A DNA stretch of 64,000 nucleotides from Glandiceps talaboti (lineage: Eukaryota > Hemichordata > Enteropneusta > Spengelidae), in NCBI RefSeq assembly GCF_964340395.1, contig NC_135556.1, positions 13,465,410 through 13,529,409 on the forward strand, in the 5' to 3' direction. Position numbers and translations under genes: made by a program. Shown here one piece after another: positions 44,556 to 57,449 of this stretch. The number at the start of each line of letters is the position of its first letter. Within the stretch, counting starts at the first letter, position 1. The notes under the pieces are model-generated. The model was not told where the DNA came from. It saw nothing but the letters and a program-made list of their open reading frames with translations, and ran no database searches.

Positions 44556-45932
44556 ATGTATGTATGTATGTATGTATGTATGTATGTATGTATGCATGCA
44601 TGCATGCATGCATGCATGCATGTATGTATGTATGTATGTATGTATGTATGTATGTATGTATGTAGTAATGTACGTAGTAATAACTGGCAGACACAGATGG
44701 CCCAATAACATGCCCTTCTCTTATGGGAGGTAAGAATGAACAGAAATTTGAGAAAACTTGTGGTATTCATATTAAGTGAATCATCTAAACACTAAAATGT
44801 ATAACGCACACACACAACGACACAGACAGTGACACGAACACATGTACTACGCACGCACGCACGCACGTACACACACACAGACACAGACAGATCCAGACAC
44901 ACAAGCTTACCGGTCTTTCCACAGTACCCACCACATCAGGAACATAATCCATATTGTTGTGCAAACTAAACAACACAGTTCTACTACGAACGCAAAAGCC
45001 AGCCACTTTCCATAACTCACTACAGTACCAGGACCATATTGACTAGATGAAGTGAAACACAATTGAAGTAATTTTAAGTTTGATTTTGATTGAATTGAGA
45101 ACCTCTCGGAAATTAGTAAAAAACAAAAACAAACAAAGTAACTTGATATATCACCACCAGGATTGAATGTGTCAACAGTATATGATTATCTCATCAGAGC
45201 TTGTATTCTTGTACTTTAAGCAGAGAAAACAAACAAATATTGGAACTGAAAAATAAGATTTGTTTCAAGGCAAACGATATTTTGTTTCAGGTTTCGTGAT
45301 TTGCGTTGTCACAGTGTTAGTGGAAATACGCGGTCACAAATGGTAAATGAATCACATAATCTAGTTTGAATAATTGAAATTAGCATACATTTCTAACTGT
45401 CCATTAGCCAATAGAGGCATAACAGTTCCAATCAAAGTCGCCGATCCACCTAAATTGATACTATACAGCAAACCAAGTAGCATGTATTTCCCGGCAGGAT
45501 ATTTTCCAGCTTCCTGTCCATCTCCAAATCCATCTTCACCAGATCTAGATTCCATATCACTGGTTAATACAAAAACGTTAACAGCTAGGACGAAATATCA
45601 TAATTGCTTGTGCAAAACTCAAACATGATATTCTCGCATAGGACTAGTACACAAACGGTTCCACGACATAAGTTAGTATGTTTAGACCATAATACCGAGG
45701 GTAGTCCCACTGTTTCATCAATTGTAAATGTCACAAGATTATGAGGGTTTTGTTTGTTCAATCAAGCGTAGTAAGGGAGCGATAAGTTTTTATGGCCGGG
45801 GGTGGGCCGGTGACTTTTTGTTCATTCATCCACAAAACAATCTGACCCCCTCTGACAAATAAAAAACAACAATGACCCCCTATCTATTTTTACCTCCCGT
45901 AAGGGTACGGGAGGTATTAAAAGGGGAAGGTG

Positions 45933-45987
<55 letters not shown>

Positions 45988-48900
45988 GTCATCATTTCCT
46001 AAAAATCGCCTGGCTCAATTGTAATGAAATTTGGGATATATAATCTTTAGGGTAATAGGTAGACCTGATTTGGTTTTGAGCCAGATCTGTTAATGTTTAA
46101 TTAGAGAAATTTGCATATTAGTGAAATCAACTAATTACGCAATATCTTAAGACTGCATACTTCAATTTAAATATAATTTAGTATATTCGTTCAACATAAC
46201 AACATATATTTGTCCTATAAAATTCGTTGATGTATCTTACAGCGTTAATGAATAATTTGCATAATTAATTATTTTTGGTAATTAGGCTATATCTTAAGAA
46301 TACATACTTCAAATTCAACATAATTTAGTACATACGTTAACCATAAGAGAACATATATGTCCTATCAAGTTTGTTGATGCACCGTACAGTTTTAATGAAT
46401 AATTTGCATAATTAATGATTTTCGGTAATTAGGCTATATCTTAAAAATACATACTTCAATTCCAATATAATTCAGTACACACGTTAACCATAACAATCAC
46501 ATATGTCCTGTAAAGCTTGTTGGTGTATCTTTCAGTGTTAATGAATAATTTGCATAATTAATGATTCTTGGTAATTAGGCTATATCTTACGACTGCATAC
46601 TTCAATTTCAATACAATTCAGTACATACATTAACCATTACAAATTGTGTATGTCCTATAAAGTTAGTTGATCTACTTTACAGTGTTAATGAATAATTTGC
46701 ATAATTAATGATTTTAGGTAATTAGGCTATATCTTAAGACTGCATACTTCAATTTCAATACAATTTAGTACATATGTTAACCATAACAAAGTGGATATGT
46801 CCTATAAAATCTTTAATATAGCTTAGTTTTAATGAAAAATGTGCACAATTAATGATTTTAGGTAACTAGGTTGTATCTTAAAAAGGCAAGCTTCAAATTT
46901 CGTATAATATGATACGTACATTATAATAATACGCACCTGTCCTATGAAGTTTGTTGCTACAACTTTTTCCTTTACTGAGTATTTTGAATAATGAATGATA
47001 TTCAGTAATTAAGCAGTATCATGCACTCTTACATACATTAACCTAAGAAAGCAAGCTTGTCCAAAAAACAAAGCCTGTTACCATAGTTTTTTAGTTTAAT
47101 GAGTTATTTATATAATTAGTGATTCCCTTACCGGAGGCATTCAGTTTAAATCTGGTTGTTCTTGCAACAGACACTCCACTCTCAAAGCATAATGCTGCAC
47201 ACTGCATAGTTAATTTTACATGTTATATTTTCAGTAATTTTAAGTGCATCTGGTAAATTGCTAACCAAAATCCATTGTTTCACATGTATAAAGCTCTTCA
47301 GATAGGAACCCTATGAGAAGTATGATTGTCTGTCCACGGACATACACAATATTCATGGTTTAGTAACCAAAAGTTCTAGGATACCTCTTAGATTGAGTGA
47401 ACTATTAATATTGATTAATTCAGCTAATTATCAAGTACAATATTATAAACGGAGTTAATATACTTGTAAACCCATGTCAATAACTGTCACACATAATGAT
47501 GTGCTTGCATCATACAATGAATTGTTTGCATCATATAAAGATATGTTCACATCGTATAGTAAATATATTGTTTTCTTTAGACTTAACGCAACTGCTGTGT
47601 TCCACACATGTACATGTTTGCACTCCTCAAGGCACTTGTTTGTGCTGTCCATAATTGTTCAGTTTAATCATGGCACTGACTCAAAACTCCACCCCCCATT
47701 CATTGACCACACTGCTAATTTTAACCAAAATATATTTGAAAAGTTTTGAATAATGAAATGTGATAAATGTCATTGGTTTCAAAATAGAAATTAAAAAATG
47801 TCATTAAAATGTTTTCTGTACTACAGCAGTTTCTGAACTAGATTACTAATTCAATTAACTTACTATTGGCTATGCTGTGCAGTATATTGCTGGCAAAATG
47901 ATAGCCTTGAAATGTGGATACTAGATATTCCAGGGGAGATATAAAATCTAATTTTCCTCATAATGTTGCACCGTGTCAGTACTATAACAGTAAGTAGCCC
48001 TTTACTAGATCATCATCAAACAAGTCTCCATGTTTATAACTTTGTTCATCAGTCAATCACATGATATATATTCTCCGAGAATCTGATTAATATTGTGTTC
48101 ACTTTGGAATATATTTCTTTCTTGGGAGTTTATGGTGTAAAACAATAGCAAGACAAAAGGGGGTTTCACATGTAGCCTGGTAACATGTATTAAACTTGGT
48201 GATGGTCACAGGTATGAGAGAAGAAGTGAAACACAAACACAGAAAAGTTATTTTTGATAAGACATGAAGTTCGTACTATAGCTATGGCAAGTAACAGTTC
48301 AATAGTTTGTACATGTATGATAAATCAACACATTAGGGTGAAATCAGTAGGTAAAAAAAATAATTCTTTAAGTAAGGCTTCAGAACCCCTTCCCCATCCC
48401 CTTCTAACTAAATTGGTAAAATTGTTGCACACGGCACAATGAATTTCAAATCAGTATGTAGTATTATGTAGTGCTATGAATACAAAGCCAGTATGAAGTG
48501 AGGAAAAATAGCTCTTTTACAGTAAATGTATTTTAGTGCCATGCATAACAATTTTTTTCCCATTTTTCAATATGACATTTTTAGAAATGTTTGTATTGGG
48601 GTACAAAACAGATTTCATTATAAAAGACCTCCTCTCACCCAACCCCACACTTAAAGAATTTAGTGTTTTTACCCTACATTGAACTATTGATCTCAACCAT
48701 AAATCAATTTGGGACTTCTAATGGATATGATTGTAGTTATCATACATTAGTTGTACAAAAATATATAGGAACTAGACTAACTATATACATGGACATTGAA
48801 TACCCAATATCTAGACAGAGACTGGGGCAGGCACTTTCAGTCACAGTGTTTGCCACATATTATTTGAAAGTGTCCTAAATTGGATGTTTGTGCACAATTC

Positions 48901-51900
48901 CACATGTTCAGGTCAATGGAGGAACAGATTAGAGACAGCAAATCTTATTGGGTATTTCATTTCTTATGTGTTACATGTACAGCTACACATTCAAGTTTTT
49001 CTACCACAAGATGACACAATGCAACTCATGGCGTGCAATAGCGAGGAGTCATTTATAACAAATAACTGTTGCTTAAAGGTGGCCATGGTGCAGTGTTGTG
49101 ACACCATACCGTATTCATATTTATTGGATGTATGAAGAGACAGAGTTTATATTATATTTGAATGTATATTTATAGCTATTTGTTTATGGTTTATTTTATG
49201 CACATATATTTTTTGTTTAATAACTTGCACAGCATCCGCAAGCAGCAGCAGCGTGGCTCAATAACTAGTATGCATGCACGTGCGTATCCTATATACCCAA
49301 GGATGCATTGCGGTACAATGACTATGCATGTGCACTCTATGTGCGATGTGCAATCTCCAGGCTGAGAGTGCTATCTCTGATATCATCCTGAGGGAGCCAC
49401 TCACAAATGAATCTACCCAGCTGTGCGAGCTTAGGGGCTTTGGCCTAGTTATGATATTAAATGTATGGACATTTAAGTACAGGAGCATGGCCCATTATTT
49501 TGTTTAGTTGAAAACAAGGTGACCCCTCCTTTATTCACTTCATAAAAATGATGACCCCCCCCCTTCTTTGAGTCCCAAATTAAGGTGCCCCCCCCCCCCG
49601 GGCCGTAAAAACTGTTCGCTCCCTAAAGTCAACAGCGAATAGGTAATGATGGTTGTGATAAAAGACCAGGTCAATAGAATAATGTTATGCATTATATACA
49701 TACACAGTGTCAACCATTTCCGCATCAGGTGCATTAGTCAGCTGTGGAGGTTTACTCTTCAGCTTATGCACCTGGAAGAAACACAGGCACATGTCAAGTT
49801 GCTGATTTTAATGGAACGATATAGTTGTATCTTCTCTCATATACATAGATACATAGATACATACATACATACATATACATTCATTCATACACACATGCAT
49901 GCATGCATACTTACAAATAAATACATACATACATACATACATACATACATACATACATACATACATACATACATACATACATACATACGCAGATACAAAT
50001 ATAAAGTTCATTGTTTCAGATAATAAGTTTGAGCAAATTACCACATTGTGTTGTTTACCCAATTCCTGGTTTATTCCAATTGCAATAGGCATCATCATTG
50101 GGACAACAGCTATATTGGGAATCCACATCGACAGCAAGAAGCCGCTGCACATCAAACCAGCGAGGAGTCTGTAAATGAAGTAACGTGAAGTACATACATA
50201 TATACATATATATGTAGAAAAAAATAAAGATAGACAGACACACATTTGTAGAGACTGACAGACAGACAGACAGACAGCCAGACAGACAGACAATGCCAAC
50301 AAACATGAAGTACATACATATATAAATATATATGTAGAAAAAAATAAAGATACACAGACACACATATGTAGAGACTGACAGACAGATAGCCAGACAGACA
50401 GACAGCCAGACAGACATGCATGCATGCATTTATCCATGCATACATCCATCCATACATACATCCATACATCCATACATGCATTCATTCATCCATCCGTCTG
50501 TCTGTTCGTCGGTGTATTTCCCCTATGTGATTTATCATATAACCAGATTTAAAATGAATGCCTTCGATTCCGTAAGGCCTAAGGGTATAGTTTTGCAATT
50601 TCATGATTTATGCAATAATTTTAGCTCTATATCTGTGATTCGTCAAGTCCCAATGAAAGAAAATTGTCAAGATTTTGTTGAGTGGCGTGCCTCATTGTAC
50701 ACTAATTATATAGAGGTCAATGTATAGGTCACCATTATTGATGCGTTGTCGTGAAAGTTTTTTCGTAGGCAAGGCGAGGCTTGGTCTATTTTCCATATTT
50801 TGACCACACACATTTGGGTAACAATTATATATTATTACATTTGATAAATATGTGAGAGTGTATTTATATCCTGAGATACAGAGCTAGATAAATGATTATG
50901 TACAAGCCTTGCAACAAACCGCCGTAGTTTGTTATCGCGAGAAATTGGAAAAGAACACGGTAAAAATGAGACGGTTCAAGGTCAATATAATACTTCTAAT
51001 CGAAAATCTAAAAAGACATGATTTCCCTTTATTCATCTGCGTATTAGTGTGTGAAATTTGAAAATGATAAGTCCATATTTGACAAAATTGAAACGATGAT
51101 AAATATTTCACCTGTTTGTGAACTCAGCGCTCATTGTAAACCTATTTTAAGGCCAAGAAAAAACATTGTTTTCTAGTGAGTTTGAATCACTTAAATACCC
51201 TGCTTCGGTCTTCTTTTTACTCGTGTTTGTCCAGCCAATGCAGAGTACAGATCCAGGGGAAACACAAAATAAGGTTGGCACGAAACCCCTGAAAACAGAG
51301 TCTTTCTCAGTGTAGAGTACGAGTATAAAGTTGGCGTCAGATTCAGATTCAGGTAGCATCATATTGAGTGTCAGATAGCCTCAGACCCGAATATACCCGA
51401 CGGCAGTGAAGCAGAATTCTTCCCTATAGTCTCAATGGTATTATTTAGGTTTGAGTCCGTCGGTTGTCTTCTGATCTGAGGCCATCTGACGCTCAATATA
51501 ACGTTCATAAGATAATGCTATCTGAATCTGAATCTGATGCCAACTTTATACTCAATCGATCGATTAATTACTCAAATTGGTCATTAATATTCATTGGATT
51601 ATTACCAAAACATAATCAGTTCTTGCCATTACCCTACAGAAAATTTCTATGAAATTTCGTTTGAATTGATGCAGCCGTTTTTTTTCGGAAATGGTGATAC
51701 AGACACACACGCGCACAAACTTCATCGCTATATTAAAACCTTCCTTACGGAAGGTAAAAATGAACCCTGATAACTTTTCCTAGTCAGGTACCCCTTAGCG
51801 ATCAATCTGCTGTCTGGTGTTTCTGTACATGCAGTCTTCCCTTTGCGATCCCGTGGAAGGGGTTGTAGATCGATAAACCGGAAGAGAAAAAAATCTCCCC

Positions 51901-52506
51901 AAGTGAGTACGATTGCTTATCGTTACACAGGATTTTATTTAGATGATAAAATATATCAACTCAACTGCTTGGTAGTAAAGAGAATCAATAATATTATTAT
52001 TTTGTACACCATTGTTTTTATAAAATTAATATAAGGATATGATATTTGCCGCGAATGATTAAGTTGACTGGCAAGTTAGGTAATAAACTGTAGAACATAA
52101 TACGTGTTTCAAAAAAGTACTAGTGATATTATACCTGTAAGGACTTGATCCTAGAATCGATAGGATACGTAGAACGATTCGTTTATGTAGGTTGGTACTT
52201 TCTACTGCCGACGCAATTATCACCACAGCAATGACAAACAACATAGTGTCATTACAGTAATTCTGGGCAACTGATTTGTAGTCTTGTATACCTAGTAAAA
52301 TAGTTAATTTGATATGTCATTATGTTTATAAAACTCTCTGGTAAAATAATTGTGTAAATAAGAACTGACATGACTGGAATAGTTGCATGGAAATAAACAC
52401 CCAAATATTTCAAGGATGGTGTCAACGTAGCCTAAAAACTAATTTGCAACTACATACATACATACATACATACATACATACATACATACCTAAAATACAC
52501 AAAACA

Positions 52507-52540
<34 letters not shown>

Positions 52541-54104
52541 CATACATACATACATAGACATAGACATCCGTGTCTACTTGTGCGTGTGTGTGTGTACATA
52601 TATGTTTGTAAAACATATATCAACATCAGTAAAATGAGTTCTTTGTAGTTTTCTTTAATAAAAGAAACACTAAATCATCTTACCTAATAATGGAAAGGCA
52701 ATTGTTGGTAACAGACCAGTAATAGGCAATGGAATTGCCTCAAATAACAAAAATACCACAAAGATTATGGTAACATAACCACATTTCCCAGCCTGCAAAG
52801 AAATATCACTTCCGGTCAAACTAATGTACATATTAATGTGCCTTAATGAATAAATTACGTGGAATATCGACATAAACGAATGCCCGTCCGCCATTCTGGA
52901 ATAAGACCCCTTGGCGTCCTATTATTTCACAAAGTAGATGTAACTAAAACAATGTCATTTTGTGTCTGTATCTCATGTAGAATTTTTTCATGACTGATTC
53001 ATTTTTCATAACATCTATAAACTCCTCACAACTCTGTCAAATCAAGCAAGTTTGTATCCTTAATTTGCATGCTATTTAATTAATCTTTTGCAACTGTTTG
53101 CACACATGGGTATGTACATAGCCGGCCCGGATTTTCTAACCTAAAATGTCGTTGCATTATGGTTTCCGATCCGCGTGGATTGGAAATTCATTCACCATAG
53201 TCTCTATCTGATATGTAGGCAATTTAAGAGACATAAGACATATAGATTAGAGACATAGCATAACATTCATTGGATAATGATTTGAAATTGAATCTGTACT
53301 TGAATTTATTACCTGCAGTAACTGATAAAATAAGTTGTGGTGTTTCACATTTTGGTTAAGTTTAAATTTGTCAAGGACTATCATATTTTGATAACAAGTA
53401 ATTGCTGATTTCAATTACAGTTTTTGAAAGCTTAAAGTGTTTCCTTAAACACTCAAAAGTAAAATATTCATTATTCATTGACCCATTTGACATTGTGTAA
53501 CAAGATGTTGACATGGTTAGTAGTAAAACTATATTATCCCAGTCAATGAACCGTAGTTTGAGCTATTCGTCTACGTTTTATGCAAATCAGAGAATATTTA
53601 CAGTTCAACGAGATTTGACAGAGCATTTGCACATTCTGTTGAAAAAACACCTTTTGACTAATTTCCAGTTTCAATACAGTGAAATCGATTGCAAAAATCT
53701 GTCTTTTCACAGAGGTTTAATTTTCTCTAGTGATTAGTTTACCCTTGTTTACTCTGCATTGTTTGTGTCATAAGGTCAGGGACAATTTCTGTTCACTCTT
53801 TAGGGTGACATATACTCAAATGGCATGTAGTAGTGTATTTGTTTCATTGACAAATGGCAGGTCACAGTCTCAAATTACATGTAGTAATTTTAGCAGCGAT
53901 TGGATATGATACTACTCTGCCTTTTAAAAAAACATATCCCAACCTAATGTATAAACAACAAATCAAGCATCAAAGTCAAAGTTCACCACTTACCGGTGTT
54001 GGGATAAGTATTGGCAAGGGTAACGACAGTAGTGGCGTAAGTAAAACTATAAAAATGTTTCGTTTTGCCAGAAGAAGTCGAAGAACCTTCGCAGTGTGAG
54101 CCAT
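39236..54104 (-). CDS. SLC13-like anion/sodium symporter family protein, gene B (complete, 14 exons)
   Basis: Tandem paralogue of gene A with identical exon order and phases. Exons in transcript order: 53994-54104, 52684-52792, 52135-52291, 50042-50168, 49704-49771, 45389-45559, 44911-45042, 44032-44175, 43312-43416, 42290-42375, 41859-41974, 40781-40945, 39722-39859, 39236-39409. Total 1803 nt, 600 residues plus stop. Seven exons have exactly the same length as in A for exons 2, 3, 6, 7, 9, 10 and 12, as does exon 13. Length differences sit in exons 1, 4, 5, 8, 11 and 14, mostly loops and termini. Landmarks: EAIPLPITG, AVESTNLHKRIVLR, FLLSMW, NLGGSATLIGT, VVGGYFALGSGIK, TEFIGN, LMLPIATAPN. 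Changed sites as in A: PNI (143-145), GTVMP (235-239), GNI (482-484); ATAPN kept (525-529). The tail has two N-glycosylation sequons (NYT 591-593, NTT 597-599). The start ATG at 54102-54104 directly precedes LAKRN at the same distance as in A. Expected role: plasma-membrane transport of an organic or inorganic anion; coupling ion uncertain. Confidence 0.94.
40416..40753 (+). mobile_element. Dispersed repeat, copy 2 (SINE-like)
   Basis: Plus-strand counterpart of the segment at 6163-6448, with the same word order and the TTAGGCCTAA tail. It sits in the gene B intron between exons 12 and 13, within about 30 bp of the exon 12 donor. Confidence 0.7.
40781..40945 (-). CDS. Gene B exon 12: C-terminal hairpin tip
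   Basis: 165 nt as in gene A. TEFIGNIAILLVFFPI: the family's Ser-Asn pair is Gly-Asn, and the residue before it is Ile. Confidence 0.92.
44197..44295. repeat. (ATGT)n microsatellite
   Basis: In the gene B intron between exons 7 and 8, about 20 bp from the exon 8 acceptor. Confidence 0.95.
44454..44673. repeat. (ATGC)n-(GTAC)n-(ATGT)n compound microsatellite
   Basis: Alternating blocks of ATGC, ACGT, ATGT and GT in the same gene B intron. Open in several frames only because of its periodicity. Confidence 0.96.
45389..45559 (-). CDS. Gene B exon 6: loop normally completing the first Na+ site
   Basis: 171 nt as in gene A. NLGGSATLIGT is kept, followed by VMPLLA rather than a GTxPN loop. Confidence 0.9.
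45887..47140. mobile_element. Element Y inserted in element X, with 147-bp tandem units
   Basis: Starts TTTTTACCTCCCGTAAGGG followed by an immediate inverted copy (TACGGGAGGTA) and a (GTCT)n run at 45930-45987. An inverted counterpart (CCCTTACCGGAGGCA) at about 47125-47140 marks the likely other end. The interior is mainly a tandem array of about 147-bp units. Related ends occur inverted at 51600-51760 and at 61620-61735. Confidence 0.55.
46080..47120. repeat. Tandem array of ~147-bp units, 6-7 copies
   Basis: Each unit contains AATAATTTGCATAATTAATG, GTAATTAGGCTATATCTTA, CATACTTCAATT, TTAACCATAACA and TATGTCCTATAAAG. The first of these words recurs at about 46251, 46398, 46544 and 46691 (spacing 146-147). 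Outer copies are more diverged. Confidence 0.9.
47141..49504. other. Interior of element X, no coding feature
   Basis: About 2.3 kb of AT-rich sequence without a recognisable transposase or other gene. Open frames (47474-47749, 48663-48878, 48884-49135 and others) carry no motif. Confidence 0.5.
49704..49771 (-). CDS. Gene B exon 5: variable linker
   Basis: Short phase 0 to phase 2 exon of 68 nt encoding a basic-then-acidic linker (VHKLKSKPPQLTNAPDAEMV). Its counterpart in A is 56 nt and in C is 92 nt with unrelated sequence. The donor GTATGT was chosen because it restores the frame into exon 6 and matches gene A. Confidence 0.8.
49855..49990. repeat. (CATA)n microsatellite
   Basis: Between gene B exons 4 and 5, ending about 50 bp before the exon 4 donor on the minus strand. 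Confidence 0.95.
50042..50168 (-). CDS. Gene B exon 4: N-terminal hairpin tip
   Basis: 42 codons (one fewer than gene A). LLSMW-IPNIA replaces the family LSMW-ISNTA. The exon sits between two intronic element blocks (45773-49625 and 51600-51760). Confidence 0.92.
50180..50430. repeat. ~125-bp tandem duplication with CAGA repeats
   Basis: Two adjacent copies share GAAGTACATACATATATA, ATGTAGAAAAAAATAAAGAT, ACAGACACACAT and GTAGAGACTGACAGACAG, starting near 50180 and 50305. Followed by CATG/CATC low-complexity sequence to about 50500. Confidence 0.88.
50500..51310. other. Gene B intron sequence, nothing recognised
   Basis: Unique-looking AT-rich sequence between the 125-bp duplication and the inverted repeat. 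No gene. Confidence 0.5.
51321..51554. repeat. Inverted repeat, arms 65-80 bp
   Basis: The left arm (51321-51385, starting GAGTATAAAGTTGGCGTCAG) is repeated inverted at 51473-51554 with a few substitutions and a 17-bp insertion in the right arm. The spacer is about 90 bp. It can form a long hairpin in the gene B transcript. Confidence 0.85.
51600..51760. mobile_element. Element Y-type end, inverted relative to 45887
   Basis: Ends in CCTTCCTTACGGAAGGTAAAAA. Inward it has a run of GACACACAC and the words GCAGCCGTTTT and GAATTGATG, the inverted equivalents of features at the left end of element Y. The two ends together enclose exons 4 and 5 of gene B, but each probably belongs to a separate insertion. 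Confidence 0.55.
52450..52560. repeat. (CATA)n microsatellite
   Basis: Gene B intron between exons 2 and 3. Confidence 0.95.
52793..53993. other. Gene B intron 1, nothing recognised
   Basis: AT-rich. A 74-codon frame at 53513-53737 has no motif. Confidence 0.55.
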
Positions 54105-57100
54105 GATTCTGAAAAAAAAAGTTGGTAAGTTGTGTTAGGTGGGTTTGAGTCGTACACAATGCGTTATACAAACACCATGTAAGGTCGGTTTAAGGTGACG
54201 TAAAGTTATAAACAATGAGTGGCAGATATAGAATACATTAGCAATTGTGATAATTCAGTGGCCTGAAACCGTACAGCCTAGTGTGAAAAGAGAAGAATTT
54301 ACGACAGGGTTAGGCTGAGCAGAAAATATTTCGGTCATTTTTCGCAGTACCTAGTGCTCTTAAAATTGTAAATAAGAACATTGTAAAAGCATTTTTGTAG
54401 TTTTATGCAACCTTTTAAACCAAAAATATTAAACTATAAACAATGCTCCCAATTATCAGATAGGATGTGGAAGTAAATGACATTAGGGTGACTAACCATT
54501 GTAAGATACATAATTGACAGTTTGGAAAAAACAAACAGGACAGATAAATATATATATCTATGGACCTAAGCCACTTGATTAAGAGGCACAGCGGCCATAC
54601 ATACGTCCTAAACCCCTCAAGGAGAATACAATACGTTGTAGGCTTTGTAAGTCAATACCTCTGAAACGTTAGCACTGTAAAATCCACCCAGTGATTGATA
54701 TTCATGACTTAGGATCTCAATGACATGTAATGCGAACATACGGACGATTGTTGGTCTGTTGAAAGGTTTCTCCTTTAGGTTTACCCATTCAAGGGGTCAA
54801 ACTAGACTGGTAGTAAACAAAACCCACAGATCTTAAGCACTACAGTGCTGCCAGTATCAAACACTTACAGGGGATTATCAAAAAATTACTTCGAACTGCT
54901 CTAGTGTAACATTTTCTTTGTGTAGTGGCAACATATGTGTCAAGGGCGTTTTTATATCTTACTAAAGGTCTAGACATTGTGTTATTTGTAGATTTGAAGG
55001 AAGCATTCTACACCATTATTCATGGTGATAGTGTTATTTGATTGGTATCAGACTAGCCACTTGACGAAGTCAGAACAATATTAAGGAAAAAGTATAATAT
55101 TTCCTTACCTATTAAATGTAGAAACGAATATTCGAAAAATACTGTGTATTTGGTTGTCGACGGTCAATCGGGGTGAGGTACGTGAGCCTAGTACATGATG
55201 GTATGTATGAATACGGCGATTTACTTCGCACATGAATGCGTTATTCCACAGGTGTTTAAATTTCACAAACCATGTAAGCTGCCGCGTAACGTAGTTCTTT
55301 AATAGATTCCTTCTTGAAGACACTATACATGGCAATATACTGTTTTTCTGATATCTCCTTAATTTTTATTACAAGTAATTTTGTTTCTTTGATTAAGAGT
55401 AATATAAATCTTGTGCTTTAAAGCTGCACTAGCTGCAATTGAAACGTTTTCTTTGTAAACTATTTGCTAGGTACAACAATTACCCGTAATATTGTACAAC
55501 CTGAACAGTATTGCATCACCTGTGGTAAATATATTTTAGCTATATACCCGATAAATCAAATCCAAGTTATTTTTGAGCCCGTACCCAAAATAAGCACCCT
55601 CATCGGCGATCATGATATCAATCTGTTTTAGTACTAATTATGGATAATATCGATCATTGATCGAAAAATGATACTCCCGTTAGAACCAGTCTAGTTTTCA
55701 CATTTGCGACAGATTCAAAACCAAACTTTTGCTCACGATTTCATCATGTCACTGCAATACTACAAGTCAAGTCAAGTAATTGACTAATGTTTAGTGAATA
55801 TATCTTTGGTTACATGAGCTAGTGCAGGTTAAGTATATCGATAGTGCATTATATACATAGCGCCCCCAACGTTAGTCGATTGCATGGGAACATCATGTAT
55901 CTAGTACAACTAACCAAACACTGTGTGTACATCTATATATGTTCTACATGAACATTAAATGCACAATGCAAATACTAGAGGTGACATCATGAAATAATAA
56001 CATGACAAAAAAGGTGTTTCTTTTGTAAAAATGGACAACACTTCCTATATGATGCCATTGACTATAAGAAATGTCTTGATTTTGGTAAGTGACCGTCATG
56101 GTCAAACTCAATGTAAAAAGTCAAGATCTTAAAAGTAGGGGTAGATACTTGAATGGAATCTCGACGTATTACAGTTATGAGTTGTGCTTTAAATGTTGGT
56201 TTTACAGAACAAATATGGTCGCCATTTGGTCAAGTGTTAATATCTCACAAAACAAGGAAACGTACATATGTCCCATATAGTATATCACCTTCGTGTCAGG
56301 TTTGAATGAAATCGGATATTGCATGTCAGGGAAAGGACGTATTATGGACGGACGGACGGACTCACGGACCGAGCCCATCAGAAAAACTCCCTCCTTCAGA
56401 GGCTGAAAACACAGTCGTCATATTAATCAAATATGTAAAAATCAATACTATTTCTCACCCATTGGTCATTTTAACAAAACATTATAAGAGGAAATAGGTT
56501 TTACAACGACCGGACAGAATCTATACCATGTAGTAATCCCACAACTTTGACTCGACTGCTGTTATGTCAGTTTGACAAAATATTATTGCTAACATTTGAT
56601 TGGCAAAGGAAAACACGCTATTCATTGCCTGTCCTCAGGCTAGTGCATGAGCGGGTAATATTGATAACGCTTCGCCTTTATATATTTGGCTCGGATATCT
56701 GTTTAATACACATTCGGTCATCCCTTCGAAGGGAAATAAATCGTGATATTGCATGCCATTGCTTTTATGTATAAAATGGAAGATTTGTCATTCATAACGC
56801 CTTTGTAAATGCTATACAATGTCATCATATAGTTATTTAAATCTGTCGTATACAAATTAAATATTGATAAACTTCAAATACGTACGATCTTTACTCATCC
56901 TCCTCAGGTACATCTGCGTATTCACCACCACAACCACCACTGCTTGATTGGAATTATATACAATCTCATTATATACAATTATAACATTAAAAGTGGTAAA
57001 AATGTACATATACGCTAAAATATGAATATTCTAGGGTTGGAGAGTTGAGTTAGGGTCGTTTTCGATATTGGAAACACAAATCAGATTTTGGCCTTAGCGA

Positions 57101-57449
57101 AAGCAAACAACTTCCGTAGGCTAAATTCGTGACTTCTATTCCAGAATAGCGTTTAGTTTATATACTATGTGGTATTATATATCACCACATTATTTACAGT
57201 AAATATATAGTCAACAGAATTCGAAGCACATGTGAAATATGAAACAAAGCATAGGTCGATAATTAGTTTTAATTAACTTACTGGCATTATATTCAATTAA
57301 ATCTAGATAGATTTAATTAAATAACTTGATGCGCCATCCACGAGTCTTCCTTTCATTATTTACAGATTGTTTCGTCCACATTTCTTTCTTCCTATTAAAA
57401 AGCGCCGAATTAATTAAAATGTAATTTAATATTATTTGCACTTCTGACC

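Larger units (their letters stand above)
45773..49625. mobile_element. Element X: inverted-repeat DNA element, nested host
   Basis: The left end (TAAGGGAGCGATAAGTTTTT, then GGCCGGGGG) and the right end, read inverted (TAGGGAGCGAACAGTTTTTA, then GGCCCGGGG), form inverted termini 3.85 kb apart in the gene B intron between exons 5 and 6. Both ends continue into G-rich sequence with repeated TGACCCCC words on the complementary strand. No transposase frame was found inside, so it is probably non-autonomous or decayed. A target-site duplication could not be fixed. Confidence 0.6.

Noticed and set aside
45887-51760. One 5.9-kb transposon carrying exons 4 and 5 of gene B
   Set aside because: Element Y has its own nearer second end at about 47125-47140, so the opposed end at 51600-51760 is more likely a separate insertion.
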